From NCBI RefSeq assembly GCF_900083545.1, contig NZ_LT559262.1, positions 2,756,302-2,820,301 of the forward strand: a stretch of 64,000 bases of DNA. The letters run 5' to 3'. This DNA is from Alistipes provencensis (GTDB lineage Bacteria > Bacteroidota > Bacteroidia > Bacteroidales > Rikenellaceae). Below are positions 52,095-61,288 of this stretch, in pieces; within the stretch, counting starts at the first letter, position 1, and each line of letters opens with the position of its first letter. Both the position numbers and the translations under genes were made by a program. Under the pieces are notes generated by a model. That model did not search any database and had not been told where the DNA came from. It saw only the letters and a list, made by a program, of their open reading frames with translations.

Positions 52095-53225
52095 TTATAC
52101 GAACTCCAAATAATTCTCCCGATTTACCACATGAAACTCGGCATAGGGATAGGCTTCTTGGAAGGCTTTCGGTGCGGCCGGCATTTTATTTCCCCACTTG
52201 AACTCCAAGGCGGTAAGACTGTCGGCACTCTCCTCAATCAGGTCGATTTCCTGTTTGTCGTAGGTGCGCCAGAAATAGAACTCCCTGTGCAGTCCCTCAT
52301 TGAAGTTCGCTTTGCGCCGCTCTCCGATGATGTAGTTCTCCCACAGCGCACCGACATCCTGCCGAATGGCCAGCGGTGAGAAAGCCCCGATAATGGCATT
52401 GCGAATGCCGTTGTCGTAGAAGTACCACTTGCCAGCTTTTGTAACCTCCTTGCGTAGGTTACGCGAATAAGCCCCCAGACGATAGATAACGAAGACCTTT
52501 TCCAATAGGTCGAGGTATTTTTCAACGGTCGTCTTGCTCATGCCGAGTTGTTTACCTAACTCTTCGTAAGAAACTTCGCTGCCCAACTGAAAAGCTATCA
52601 ATCGCAGTAGATCGCGCATCTTGCTCGAATTTTTTAAGCCGTCAATTGCTAAGATATCTTTAAGCAGGTATGCACCGACAATATCACGTAGGTAGTCTGT
52701 TTTACGTTCATAGTTCTCCATCATTACTACTTCGGGATAGGAACCGTAAATCAAGCGCGCTTCGAGGTTCTGGCGGGTTTCAAGTGCCGTTTCCGTCTGT
52801 GCGATTTCCCGTTGCGAGAATGGTGTAAGGAGAAATTGCGTACTGCGGCCGACCAACGGTTCACCAGTCTTATTCAGCAAATCGAATGACGAAGAACCAC
52901 TTGCCAAGACACTTATTCCCGGTATTTCATCAACTATCAACTTCAGAATACTACCGATTTGTGGTATGTTCTGTGCCTCATCAATAGCCAGCAAATCAAT
53001 ACCATCCAATAAATGCCGATAATTGGCTATTGAGCGATTCTCCAATAGTGCTAATGTGTCGTAGTCTTCGCCGTTGAGCATCATCGTCCTACCTGAATAG
53101 TTGTCCACAATTTTACGCATCATTACCGTTTTACCAACACGGCGAGCACCAAAAATCAGTACTGCTTTATTGGGCGCGATTCGTGCTGTAATCTTCTCTT
53201 GAAGTATTCTATTTACTGTTTCCAT
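52095..53225 (-). CDS. AAA ATPase with DUF4143 C-terminal domain
   Basis: 376 residues. The N-terminal AAA domain has Walker A FGARRVGKTVMM (about 26-37) and the acidic Walker B LLAIDEAQNIPQIG. The C-terminal DUF4143 domain includes LRKEVTKAGKWYFYDNGIRNAIIG and the restriction-nuclease-like FYFWRTYDKQEIDLIEESADSLTALEFKWG (the D-x-I-D-hyd-I and E-x-K pattern). Proteins of this type are abundant in Bacteroidetes; their function is poorly known. It precedes the KAP gene by 16 bp on the same strand, so the two probably form one transcript from the TATCTTTG box upstream. Confidence 0.9.
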   Translation of the reverse strand: METVNRILQEKITARIAPNKAVLIFGARRVGKTVMMRKIVDNYSGRTMMLNGEDYDTLALLENRSIANYRHLLDGIDLLAIDEAQNIPQIGSILKLIVDEIPGISVLASGSSSFDLLNKTGEPLVGRSTQFLLTPFSQREIAQTETALETRQNLEARLIYGSYPEVVMMENYERKTDYLRDIVGAYLLKDILAIDGLKNSSKMRDLLRLIAFQLGSEVSYEELGKQLGMSKTTVEKYLDLLEKVFVIYRLGAYSRNLRKEVTKAGKWYFYDNGIRNAIIGAFSPLAIRQDVGALWENYIIGERRKANFNEGLHREFYFWRTYDKQEIDLIEESADSLTALEFKWGNKMPAAPKAFQEAYPYAEFHVVNRENYLEFV

Positions 53226-53243
53226 ACCTTATAAAATATAATG

Positions 53244-53251
53244 CAAAGATA
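53244..53251 (-). promoter_or_regulatory. Candidate -7 box of the cargo ATPase operon
   Basis: Minus-strand TATCTTTG fits TAnnTTTG and lies 19-26 bp upstream of the AAA/DUF4143 start, implying a very short leader. No clear -33 element is seen. Confidence 0.45.
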
Positions 53252-53471
53252 ATCATATTTTTTTAATTGGCGAATTTTACAAAAAAAACGGGCTATTAAA
53301 TGGCGATTTTTACAACCACAATCTTATGGAAGTTGTTTCATTGTTTTTAGTAATGATATATGTTCATACTATGATGACTCAATAATTTACCAGACATACG
53401 TTTCTGAAATTTGTCCTTATAGGAATGAAAAACTCACATATATTGTGCTAATTAATATATAATTAAATGAA

Positions 53472-53504
53472 AATAAAAAGACAGGATACGAGTATTCCTG
53501 TCTT
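53472..53504 (-). terminator. Intrinsic terminator of rteC
   Basis: A 9-bp stem AAGACAGGA/TCCTGTCTT (53478-53486 and 53496-53504) followed on the minus strand by TTTATTTTC, 23 bp after the rteC stop. Confidence 0.8.
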
Positions 53505-53526
53505 CTCATATGTAATGGATATTTTT

Positions 53527-54132
53527 TTATTTTCTCATCCGCTCCAACTCCTCATCACGCAACATTCTCTCGTTCAGTTTTTCCTGCATCCTGTCAATGA
53601 AATAGGTGCGGCTTTCGTTCTTCCGGCGTTTGATATCAGTGTAGAAGCGGTAGCAGTCTTTAGAATCAACCCCGAATATCTTATAGAGAAGTGGGGCGAG
53701 CTGTTTGAGCGGCATATTGCCGTTGTTGATGCAGCCCATCACGTCTATGCCGTAGATAAGTTCCACGAGGTCGATGGCATTGCCCGTCCATTGAAGAAGG
53801 CTGGCGGTGGTTTCTGTTGCGTTGTTGGCGGATATTAGTGGTGGCACTTGGGGCGTGGCAAGGAATTTCTGCATCTTTCTTACGAAAGACAGAGCCTTGC
53901 TGACGTAGGCGGCAATCTCTCTTTTTTCTTCTGACAGATTACGTACGGGATGGTGCTGCAACTCGATTTCGATGTAGGCAAGCGCGATGACGGTAAGGTT
54001 CATGTCCATGCCGCCGTTGCACAGTTCGATCACTTGGGTGGCGAAAGCCGTGTATGCCGTTTCCATATTGCAGTCGCCGGCTTCGTTTATCAGGCGGAAA
54101 AAGTCGGTTTCCGCCAGCAAGAAATAATTCAT
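53527..54132 (-). CDS. rteC: RteC, regulator of element excision
   Basis: 201 residues from the ATG at 54130-54132 (MNYFLLAETDFFRLINEAGDCNMETAY). The helical C-terminal part (NGNMPLKQLAPLLYKIFGVDSKDCYRFYTDIKRRKNESRTYFIDRMQEKLNERM) is the conserved RteC domain with a winged-helix-like DNA-binding region. Family knowledge from CTnDOT: RteC is made when RteB is active and turns on the excision operon. It lies downstream of the rteAB operon, separated by a terminator, so it has its own promoter. Confidence 0.93.
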   Translation of the reverse strand: MNYFLLAETDFFRLINEAGDCNMETAYTAFATQVIELCNGGMDMNLTVIALAYIEIELQHHPVRNLSEEKREIAAYVSKALSFVRKMQKFLATPQVPPLISANNATETTASLLQWTGNAIDLVELIYGIDVMGCINNGNMPLKQLAPLLYKIFGVDSKDCYRFYTDIKRRKNESRTYFIDRMQEKLNERMLRDEELERMRK

Positions 54133-54212
54133 GGTTCTGTCAATTTTGAAAATTACACTTTGTTTTCTGCGTGCGCACATGAATATAATTGGCAAAAAAC
54201 GCGGCAGAAAAT

Positions 54213-54250
54213 AAAAAATCCAACACTCAATTTTACAAAGTGCTGGATTT
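54213..54250 (-). terminator. Intrinsic terminator between the RibD-like gene and rteC
   Basis: A 12-bp stem with one mismatch (AAATCCAACACT 54216-54227 with AGTGCTGGATTT 54239-54250). On the minus strand the hairpin runs into TTTTTTATTTT. It should stop transcripts from the gene at 54371-54793 before rteC. Confidence 0.8.
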
Positions 54251-54370
54251 CAGAGGTATAAAATTCAGTATTTTTTCACAAGGACAAATTATCTCCGACT
54301 TAAATTGTTTGTAATCGGAACATTTATTCTATTCCTGAAAATAGAAATGTATGCTTGCCGCACATTTTGG

Positions 54371-54793
54371 CTATCTTGCTTTTTTATCAAGGATATAGAT
54401 AATGCGACATACACCGTTGGGATAGCTTTTCAAAGAGGAAAGCGTCCAGTGTTGCTCTGGCAGAGCCGACTTAAAAAAATGTCGTCCGCTTCCGGATATG
54501 AAAGGAACGGTGTATAGTATGATTTCATCCACAGCGTGCATCCGCAGCAGTCCGTTTATATAGTCTGCCGTGTCCGGTGTGGCTTCCGCGAGGTAACGGA
54601 TGTTTGTGCAGTCTTTTCTCCATTCGTGCAGCATTGAAATGGAATAGTCCGGTGTCACACGGTAAAAGGCTTTCTTCCTGATTTCATCAAGACCGCAACG
54701 GTCAAGGCACAAATCCTGATGTGCTTTATCATATAACTCTGAAGAAAGACATCCGTCCATCGTCAGTACGGCGAGAATCTGAACTTTACCCAT
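54371..54793 (-). CDS. RibD C-terminal / dihydrofolate reductase-fold protein
   Basis: 140 residues (MGKVQILAVLTMDGCLSSELYDKAHQDLC, then LHEWRKDCTNIRYLAEATPDTADYINGLLRMHAVDEIILYTVPFISGSGRHFFKS). The opening strand VQILAVLTMDGCLS and the C-terminal DEIILYTVPFISGSGRHFF are typical of the RibD C-terminal domain (DHFR-like reductase) superfamily. It is shorter than full enzymes. It sits between rteB and rteC with its own promoter-like box and a terminator. The role in the element is unknown. Confidence 0.8.
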   Translation of the reverse strand: MGKVQILAVLTMDGCLSSELYDKAHQDLCLDRCGLDEIRKKAFYRVTPDYSISMLHEWRKDCTNIRYLAEATPDTADYINGLLRMHAVDEIILYTVPFISGSGRHFFKSALPEQHWTLSSLKSYPNGVCRIIYILDKKAR

Positions 54794-55043
54794 AATCGTT
54801 TCCTTTCGTTAGGCAAGGGTAAAAAAGTAGCGTGCAATTCACACTACCTTCAAGCGATGGCTCTGGTAAAGCCTTTACGGAGAGTACGTGAATGCACGCT
54901 ATGCGTAAGCATAGCATAAGCATCACGCAATCGTCTCCGTAGTTCCAATTTACCAGATTTTCGCTTGAAACGCCTTGCGGTCTTATCCTATATGTTGGCG
55001 GCGAAAAGCTCCTGCCAATCGCCGTTTTTCTCAAATGTTATGC

Positions 55044-55051
55044 AAAGATAG
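55044..55051 (-). promoter_or_regulatory. Candidate -7 box of the RibD-like gene
   Basis: Minus-strand TATCTTTG fits TAnnTTTG, 251 bp upstream of the gene start and just after the rteB stop. The long leader between them contains several short dyads (e.g. GCTATGCGTAAGCATAGC at 54898-54915), so post-transcriptional control is possible. Confidence 0.45.
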
Positions 55052-55072
55052 CCAAATTCAGTGAATTACGGG

Positions 55073-56395
55073 CTATGATTGCTTGAATTTATATTTAAGT
55101 CCATACTCTTCAAGTTTGCTGTATAGTGTTGTCCTGCCTATGCCGAGCAGTTCTGCGGCGACACTCCGGTTGCCGTTTGCCTGTTTCAACGCACGCAATA
55201 TCCGCTCCTTATCCTCCGCGTCATTGCGCAAGGCGAAGCTGACAGTAGAGGTCGGTTTCGTCACGGCAAGTTCCAGATGCTCTTTCATGACAACACCTTC
55301 CTGCGCCTGCAATACAGCACCCATAACTTTCTGCCGAAGTTCCCGCACGTTGCCCGGCCATGCGTGTGTCAGCAACGCTTTACGTGCTTCGGAACTGAAC
55401 CCGCTCACGCTACACTCCAGCTCTCTGTTTGCCATATCACGGAAGAACTCTGCCAGCGGCATAATGTCTTCTTGACAGTCACGCAACGGAGGAACGGTTA
55501 TCCCGAAGTCGTGCAGGCGGTACAGAAGATCCTGCCGAAAACGCTTTTCATTCACCGATACCTCCAAATCTTCATTGGTAGCAGCGATGATGCGGACATT
55601 GAAATTCCGGTCTGCCTTGTCTCCGACCGGGCGATACCGCCTCTCCTGTATGGCACGGAGCAACATCTGTTGGGTTTCCAACGCGAGGTTTCCTACCTCG
55701 TCCAGAAACAACGTGCCGCCTTCCGCCTCATGGAAATATCCTTTCTTGGCATTGTCCGCACCTGTAAATGCACCTTTGACGTGTCCGAAGAAAGCCGACG
55801 GTGCAAGCTCTTTGGAGAGTGAACCGCAGTCCACCGCCACAAATGGCTTGCCTGCACGTTTGCTCTTGTCATGCAACAGGTGGGCAATATGCTCCTTGCC
55901 CGTGCCGTTCTCACCAAATATCATCACGCTCATATCGGTGGCGGCTACCAGCCTTATGCGGTGCATGATTTTCTGAAAGGCGGAACCTTCACGGGCGAAT
56001 ATAGGCATACGGCGTTGTCCTGCCTGACGTTCTTTCAGTATGGAACGGATCAGGGGGACAAGTTTATCCTCCACAAGCTGTTTGGGAATATAGTCTATCG
56101 AGCCGAGTTTCATGCTTTCCACGGCGGTATTAACTTCGGCGTAGTCGGTCATAATGATGAAGGGCTGCATCTTTCCCTCCTTTCGCATCCAGCACAAAAG
56201 GTCTATGCCACTGCCGTCAGGCAGACGCAGGTCGGCAACCACGATATCATTATCTGTTGCCTGTTGCAGATGTTTCTTCGCGGTTGAGAGGTGGTAAGCC
56301 TTCATATTGCGGTAGCCCTCCCGTGACAGCATATTGCAGACATATTCGCAATACACGATGTTGTCTTCCACCACAATTATTTTTGTCTTATTCAT
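55073..56395 (-). CDS. rteB: RteB, sigma-54-type response regulator
   Basis: 440 residues. The receiver domain (1-120) has the phospho-acceptor Asp in VVADLRLPDGSGIDLL. The AAA+ domain (about 145-375) has Walker A GENGTGKEH, the GAFTGA loop (VKGAFTGADNAK) and Walker B GGTLFLDEVGNL. A Fis-type helix-turn-helix closes the protein (NGNRSVAAELLGIGRTTLYSKLEEYGL). It is phosphorylated by RteA and activates rteC. The start overlaps the rteA stop by 8 bp. It is the third gene of the tetQ operon. Confidence 0.96.
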   Translation of the reverse strand: MNKTKIIVVEDNIVYCEYVCNMLSREGYRNMKAYHLSTAKKHLQQATDNDIVVADLRLPDGSGIDLLCWMRKEGKMQPFIIMTDYAEVNTAVESMKLGSIDYIPKQLVEDKLVPLIRSILKERQAGQRRMPIFAREGSAFQKIMHRIRLVAATDMSVMIFGENGTGKEHIAHLLHDKSKRAGKPFVAVDCGSLSKELAPSAFFGHVKGAFTGADNAKKGYFHEAEGGTLFLDEVGNLALETQQMLLRAIQERRYRPVGDKADRNFNVRIIAATNEDLEVSVNEKRFRQDLLYRLHDFGITVPPLRDCQEDIMPLAEFFRDMANRELECSVSGFSSEARKALLTHAWPGNVRELRQKVMGAVLQAQEGVVMKEHLELAVTKPTSTVSFALRNDAEDKERILRALKQANGNRSVAAELLGIGRTTLYSKLEEYGLKYKFKQS

Positions 56396-58706
56396 CTTCG
56401 TATTTTCTCCTTTCCTCTTCTGCCAACCGTATTATTTCCACTCCCTTATCCAGCACGGCAGTCACGGCATGGCTTAACGCTTCACCATCCGGGAGAGCAT
56501 CGCCACGAAGCAATCCGTAAAGTACATTCAGCGGTTGGTCGGCACGGAGCACCTCCCACGAACTGCGCAGGTGGTGGATCAGGGAATCCAGCTTTTGCAG
56601 GTCTTTTTCTTTTGCTGCATCCCGTACCGCCTGCATTTCCTTTTCTGTTTCAGTTATCAACTTTTCCAGCATGACGGCTTCATTGCCATAGGACAATAAG
56701 GCGGAAAAGTCCGGTTTCCCGTCCGGTGTCGCTTTTATGGCACACCTGTCGGAAACCTCCATCAGTTCCGATATGGAGAACGGTTTGAACAGGCATCCGG
56801 CAAAGCCTTTTGCCAATAGTTCCCCTTTGTTACAACTGCCCGAAGCGGTTGCCACAACCACCGGGATTGTTGGTGAATTGCCCACGTTGGACGAACGCAA
56901 CAGTTCCAGCAATTCGAAACCGTTTATATCGGGCATATTCAAGTCTGTCAGCAACAGGCTGTATTCTTTCTGGCGTATCATTTCCATCAGTGCCGCAGCA
57001 TCGGTGCAAGTGTCGCAGTGTATTCCTTCTTGGGAATACATCTCTTTCAGCATCAGAAGTAATACCTCATCATTGTCAATGGCGACAACATCATGGAATT
57101 TATTGTTATGATAAACAGGTGTATTGCTTGTATATCCAAGCTGTTCTTCAGCTTCCTGCATAGAAATTTCAACTGTGAAACGACTGCCTTTCCCTTTCTT
57201 GCTGTCTAAACGGATTGTTCCGCCAAGCATCGACACAATATTACGCATTATGGCAAGCCCAAGCCCGAAACCCTCCTTTGCGGCGGCATTTGATAGACGT
57301 TCAAACGCACCGAACGCTTGTTTCTGTTCCTCTTCTGTCATGCCTGTACCTGTATCTTCAACGACCAGTGTCAGAACTCCATTATCATATTCAGTAATCA
57401 AAGAAACACCGCCTTCTTCTGTGAACTTGACAGCGTTTGACAGCAGGTTATTCCCGATTTGTATTATTCGCTCTTTGTCGGTCAATACAATGGCATCGTG
57501 TCCAGTCTTCACGGACAAGGACAGCCCTTTGTTCACGGCAACAGGCATGAACTCCGTTTCAAGTGTGTGCGTGATTGCTGAAATCCGGCAGGGTGACAGA
57601 CGGGGCTGTTCCTTGCCGTTGTCCAGGCGGAAGAAGTCAAGCAAAGTGTTAAGCATATCCCGCATACGGTCGGAGGATTGCAGTATGTTTTGGATATACT
57701 GCCCGGACTTATCCTCACACTGTTCTTTCCGTATCAGTCCGGCATAGCCTGTTATTGCTGTCAGCGGTGTGCGCAGTTCATGGGTGATAGTATGTACCGC
57801 CTTCTTCCTTGACGTTATCAGTGCCTCGTTCCGTTGTACGGATTGTTCCAGTTGCCTTATCAAATCAGTTGTCTTGTGCTTGTATTGTTTAATGCTTTTT
57901 GCATCACGATGTATGATGATGTAGGAAATTAACAACAATAGAAGAACGAATCCCATTAAACCGCCTACTTGCATAAATGACTTTTCACGCATGGCAACTA
58001 TTTCGTTTTCCCGGCTTTGCAGTTCGGTTTGTACCTTTTCTTCTATTTGGCAAATCAATTCTTGCAGTTGTCTGTTAAGTTCTGCATTACGAGCTGCAAG
58101 GCTGTCGGCTTGTTCCGACAATTGGCGATCCTGCACTTTCTGTTCGCTGATTACGTTTCTATTGACCGAATGAAGGATAGTGGTTGATACTGCTGGAGTT
58201 ACTTCCTTTTTTTTGCCGAATATGCCTAAGAAACCTTTTCGTTTTGGCTTTTTGGACTGTTCCTGCACACTTTTCTGTACAATAACCGGAATTTGATTGG
58301 CTATCTTCTTGTTAATAGATTGTTGTTCATCCATTAACCGGACTATCTGGAACATCTGTCGTTCCTTATCCTCTAAAAGACTGCGCACACTATCGATGCG
58401 CTCTGCTGGATAGGTGGCCTTGAAACGGCAGAGCATACTGTCCATTGCCATACGCCGTGCATGGTAATGCTCGATATCTTTATCGTTCCATTCCAGTATT
58501 GTTTCACCCAATAGAGAAAATTTTATCATTTGAATATTGATATTGTTTATTTCTTTTCGGAGCTCGTCTATTTTTTTATTGCCAAGTTCTAATGCTTCTA
58601 TCTCCTGCCATTCATAGAGGCTATTATATGCCATACATCCGATAAGAATGGAGATAAGTATATATCCCAACCGTATTGCCTTATAGAAATTTCCTGACCG
58701 CTCCAT
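56388..58706 (-). CDS. rteA: RteA, hybrid sensor histidine kinase
   Basis: 772 residues. Membrane spans at about 11-29 and 249-265 enclose a helical extracytoplasmic sensor region. The kinase core has H309 (TITHELRTPLTAITGY), N box NLLSNAVKFTEEGG and G boxes VVEDTGTGMTEEE and GFGLGLAIMRN. A receiver domain (about 540-655, with LLTDLNMPDINGFELLELL) and a C-terminal Hpt-like helix (SLIHHLRSSWEVL) follow, making a full phosphorelay. It partners RteB. The start overlaps the tetQ stop by one base (TAATG). Confidence 0.95.
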   Translation of the reverse strand: MERSGNFYKAIRLGYILISILIGCMAYNSLYEWQEIEALELGNKKIDELRKEINNINIQMIKFSLLGETILEWNDKDIEHYHARRMAMDSMLCRFKATYPAERIDSVRSLLEDKERQMFQIVRLMDEQQSINKKIANQIPVIVQKSVQEQSKKPKRKGFLGIFGKKKEVTPAVSTTILHSVNRNVISEQKVQDRQLSEQADSLAARNAELNRQLQELICQIEEKVQTELQSRENEIVAMREKSFMQVGGLMGFVLLLLLISYIIIHRDAKSIKQYKHKTTDLIRQLEQSVQRNEALITSRKKAVHTITHELRTPLTAITGYAGLIRKEQCEDKSGQYIQNILQSSDRMRDMLNTLLDFFRLDNGKEQPRLSPCRISAITHTLETEFMPVAVNKGLSLSVKTGHDAIVLTDKERIIQIGNNLLSNAVKFTEEGGVSLITEYDNGVLTLVVEDTGTGMTEEEQKQAFGAFERLSNAAAKEGFGLGLAIMRNIVSMLGGTIRLDSKKGKGSRFTVEISMQEAEEQLGYTSNTPVYHNNKFHDVVAIDNDEVLLLMLKEMYSQEGIHCDTCTDAAALMEMIRQKEYSLLLTDLNMPDINGFELLELLRSSNVGNSPTIPVVVATASGSCNKGELLAKGFAGCLFKPFSISELMEVSDRCAIKATPDGKPDFSALLSYGNEAVMLEKLITETEKEMQAVRDAAKEKDLQKLDSLIHHLRSSWEVLRADQPLNVLYGLLRGDALPDGEALSHAVTAVLDKGVEIIRLAEEERRKYEDE

Positions 58707-60631
58707 TATTTTAATGACATTGATTTTTGGAACATGAATAAAAGTTTATCTTTTTCGTTCATGCGGATATTATCAGAATAACCGTCTTTTGTTATTTGAT
58801 ACCCACATGGCTTAACCATAAAAATGCCTAAGCCCTTAGTGTACGAACTTACTTCTGAGGCATAGTCTTTACTTGTATTTAATGGAACTTTCCCTTTAAT
58901 ATGACACCACTCATTATTACAACTGATGTCTTCAATCTCAGACATCAGTTTTTGCAAATCTGTAATAGCTTTGGAACTCGCTACTTGGGGTATCTGCAAC
59001 TCAAAACAGAGCATCGGTTCGAGAATGTCCACACCTGACTGTTGCAAAGCCAGCCTGAAGACATAAGGGGTCAGCTGTCTGAAATCAGCAGGTGTACTTA
59101 CCGGGCTATAATACTCGGCTTGAGTAAAAGTTACTTTCAGATCTGTCACTTCCCATCCATGTAAACCAGATTGGCAAGACATACGAATCCCTTCAAAAAC
59201 GGCATTTTGAAAAGAATGGTTCAGATAACCATAGGAGATGTCACTTTCGATTTGCAACCCTGCCCCTAACGGTAAGGGTTCAAGAGTCAGCCCTATTGTG
59301 GCCCAGTAAGGGTTGGGTGGTACTTCGATCTGAATAATCTTATTGACCTTTTTTATAGGTCGTTCTTTGTAGATAGTCTTGATCTCATCAAAATGGACCT
59401 TTACGGAAAATCGTTCTTCCAGCAATGTCTGTATGATTTCCTTTTGGGTCAAACCATATAACGAGATTTCCAATTCATCACTATATGAGTTTATGGAAAA
59501 GGACAAAGACGGGTCTTCAATCCACAATGTATTCAGAGCGGATATCACCTTGCTTCTCTCTTCGGGCTTATTTGGCCGGACGGAGGATTTGAGAGCGGGA
59601 TGCTGATGAGATAATCCTTGAATCAAACAAGGTTTAGCACCTAAATAATCTCCGATTCGAAAATCTTCTATATCTTCTACAATCGCGATATCATTGGCAC
59701 CCACTTCATCAACATTTATCTCTCTGCCCTGATAAATAGTCTTTAGATTTTTAATCTTGATGAATTTTTCCGAATCGTTGATTCTTACAACGTCTCGAAG
59801 TCTCAGACTTCCGTCAATTATTTTAAGAAAACTTCTTTTATGCCCTTTGGGGTCATGCTCTATCTTATAGAGATAAGCTGAAAGTCTGTTTGAGACTGAT
59901 GCCGGAGGAAGTATAAAAGAAGAAATGGCGTCCAACAACTCATTGATACCGATATTGAACATTGCTGATCCATGTAGCACCGGATAGACTTTGGCTTTTG
60001 CCACAAGAGCGATTATCGTATTCCAATAATCAGCCGGTGAAATTTCGCTATCCGCCAAATATCGTTCTAATATATCGTCGTCATGGTTGCATACAAATTC
60101 TTTGTATTCTTCCTTTATATATGTTTGGGAGCAAACCGGATAAACCGATCCATCGACAACAGTTTGCATAAACAGGACATCTTGCGACAGATTTGTTTTT
60201 ATATCCATATACAAACGCTCCAAATTCACACCGGCACGGTCAATCTTATTGATAAATATAATTGTCGGGATTTGCAGCTTTTGTAAAGTACTGAACAGCA
60301 ACTTTGTCTGCGCTTGTATGCCTTCCTTTGCGGATAAGATGAGGACTGCTCCATCAAGCATTTTGAATGTCCGCTCCACTTCCGCAATAAAATCCATGTG
60401 TCCCGGAGTGTCAATGATATTGCATTTCACTCCATTCCAGATAATAGATGTCGTAGAAGCCCGGACAGTAATTCCTCTACGTTTCTCTATATCCATAGAG
60501 TCCGTTATGGTGTCACCATTATCCACACGGCCGCACTTTTCCGTTGCTCCACTGGCAAACAGCAGATTCTCGGTTACGGAAGTTTTTCCTGCATCAATGT
60601 GAGCAAGAATTCCTAAATTTATAATATTCAT
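58706..60631 (-). CDS. tetQ: TetQ, ribosomal-protection tetracycline resistance protein
   Basis: 641 residues from the ATG at 60629-60631 ([31 protein letters not shown]). GTPase motifs: G1 [10 protein letters not shown]3 DTPGHMDF, G4 NKIDRAG. The elongation-factor-G-like domains follow, with the C-terminal [16 protein letters not shown] of TetQ. It binds the ribosome and releases tetracycline. A GTG 16 codons upstream in frame extends some published versions to 657 residues; the known 130-base attenuation leader fits the shorter form. It is the first gene of the tetQ-rteA-rteB operon. Confidence 0.98.
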
Positions 60632-60760
60632 TTGGATTAAGCAATAATATACTACAGTAGATGCATTGTCGAAACGCACCTTTTAATACCTCCTCGTAGC
60701 ATATGAGAACTACAGGATTACTAACTCGTATTAATATGTATATTATTACTGCCGCATAAC
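60632..60760 (-). promoter_or_regulatory. tetQ leader with translational attenuator
   Basis: The leader between the promoter and tetQ is about 130 nt. It encodes a three-residue peptide, ATG CGG CAG TAA (MRQ), at 60758 down to 60747, and two 16-codon frames further on, as described for CTnDOT. Established model: tetracycline-stalled ribosomes on the three-codon peptide change the hairpin pairing and free the tetQ ribosome-binding site. The whole operon, and so element transfer, responds to the drug through this leader. Confidence 0.85.
60747..60758 (-). CDS. tetQ leader peptide MRQ
   Basis: Three codons and a stop, close to the 5' end of the leader. In CTnDOT a three-residue leader peptide was found to be necessary for tetracycline control; this is the only three-codon frame in the right place. 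Confidence 0.75.
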
Positions 60761-60766
60761 GATTAC

Positions 60767-60796
60767 AAAATTACACAAAAAAATATATCTAACAAA
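60767..60796 (-). promoter_or_regulatory. tetQ promoter
   Basis: Minus-strand TAATTTTG (60774-60767) fits the -7 consensus TAnnTTTG, and TTTG (60796-60793) is a -33 element 18 bp further upstream. The inferred transcription start near 60760 gives the expected 130-base leader. Confidence 0.8.
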
Positions 60797-61288
60797 AGTG
60801 GGAGGATTTTTTAACTTTTTACCATAGACATTTTATTAGGGAAGCGTAGGTTCAACTGGCAAGTACAAATAAGTAGAAATGTTTGAACAACACCGTTTTA
60901 GGAAGTTGAAAAATCAAGTTTCTCTCTCGGTATAGCGTTTATTTTGGCCAATATCTTCTTTAGTTTAGCATTTGTGTATTTCCCATTCGTGTTCTATTTA
61001 GCTCCTTATTATGAGTATGTAGCAAGTTACTTATCAAATTCAGCCTCTTTGAGGGTCAAATATGGTTTTGCAAATGGTGACTGACAAGACATAAACAAGG
61101 TCAGCAGGAATTTTTTACATAAATGGACATGAATGTATATAACCTAAAATAAGAATAAATTTTAATAAGGGCTGCCCAAAAAGAAAAAAATGCAGTTGCC
61201 ATCCTATAGATACTTGCAGAAAGGATAAAATTTACTTTTAGACCTTTTGGGATAGCCCTTATTAATACTTCAGATAAAATTCCTTAGG
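60797..61288. other. AT-rich intergenic region upstream of tetQ
   Basis: About 490 bp between the tetQ promoter and the helicase stop. No gene is recognisable. It contains a 104-bp palindromic element at its left boundary with the helicase gene (listed separately). Confidence 0.65.
61162..61265. repeat. 104-bp palindromic MITE-like element
   Basis: TTAATAAGGGCTGCCCAAAA (61162-61181) pairs with 61245-61265 apart from a short mismatch in the GGGCTGCCC/GGGATAGCCC part. Ends of the form GGGCTGTCCCAAAA occur in several Bacteroides insertion sequences, so this is probably an IS-derived relic. The hairpin would also act on transcripts leaving the helicase gene. Confidence 0.65.

Larger units (their letters stand above)
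53226..53526. other. AT-rich gap between cargo genes and rteC
   Basis: About 300 bp of AT-rich DNA. It contains the promoter-like box of the cargo operon and the rteC terminator, both listed separately. I see no gene in it. Confidence 0.7.
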
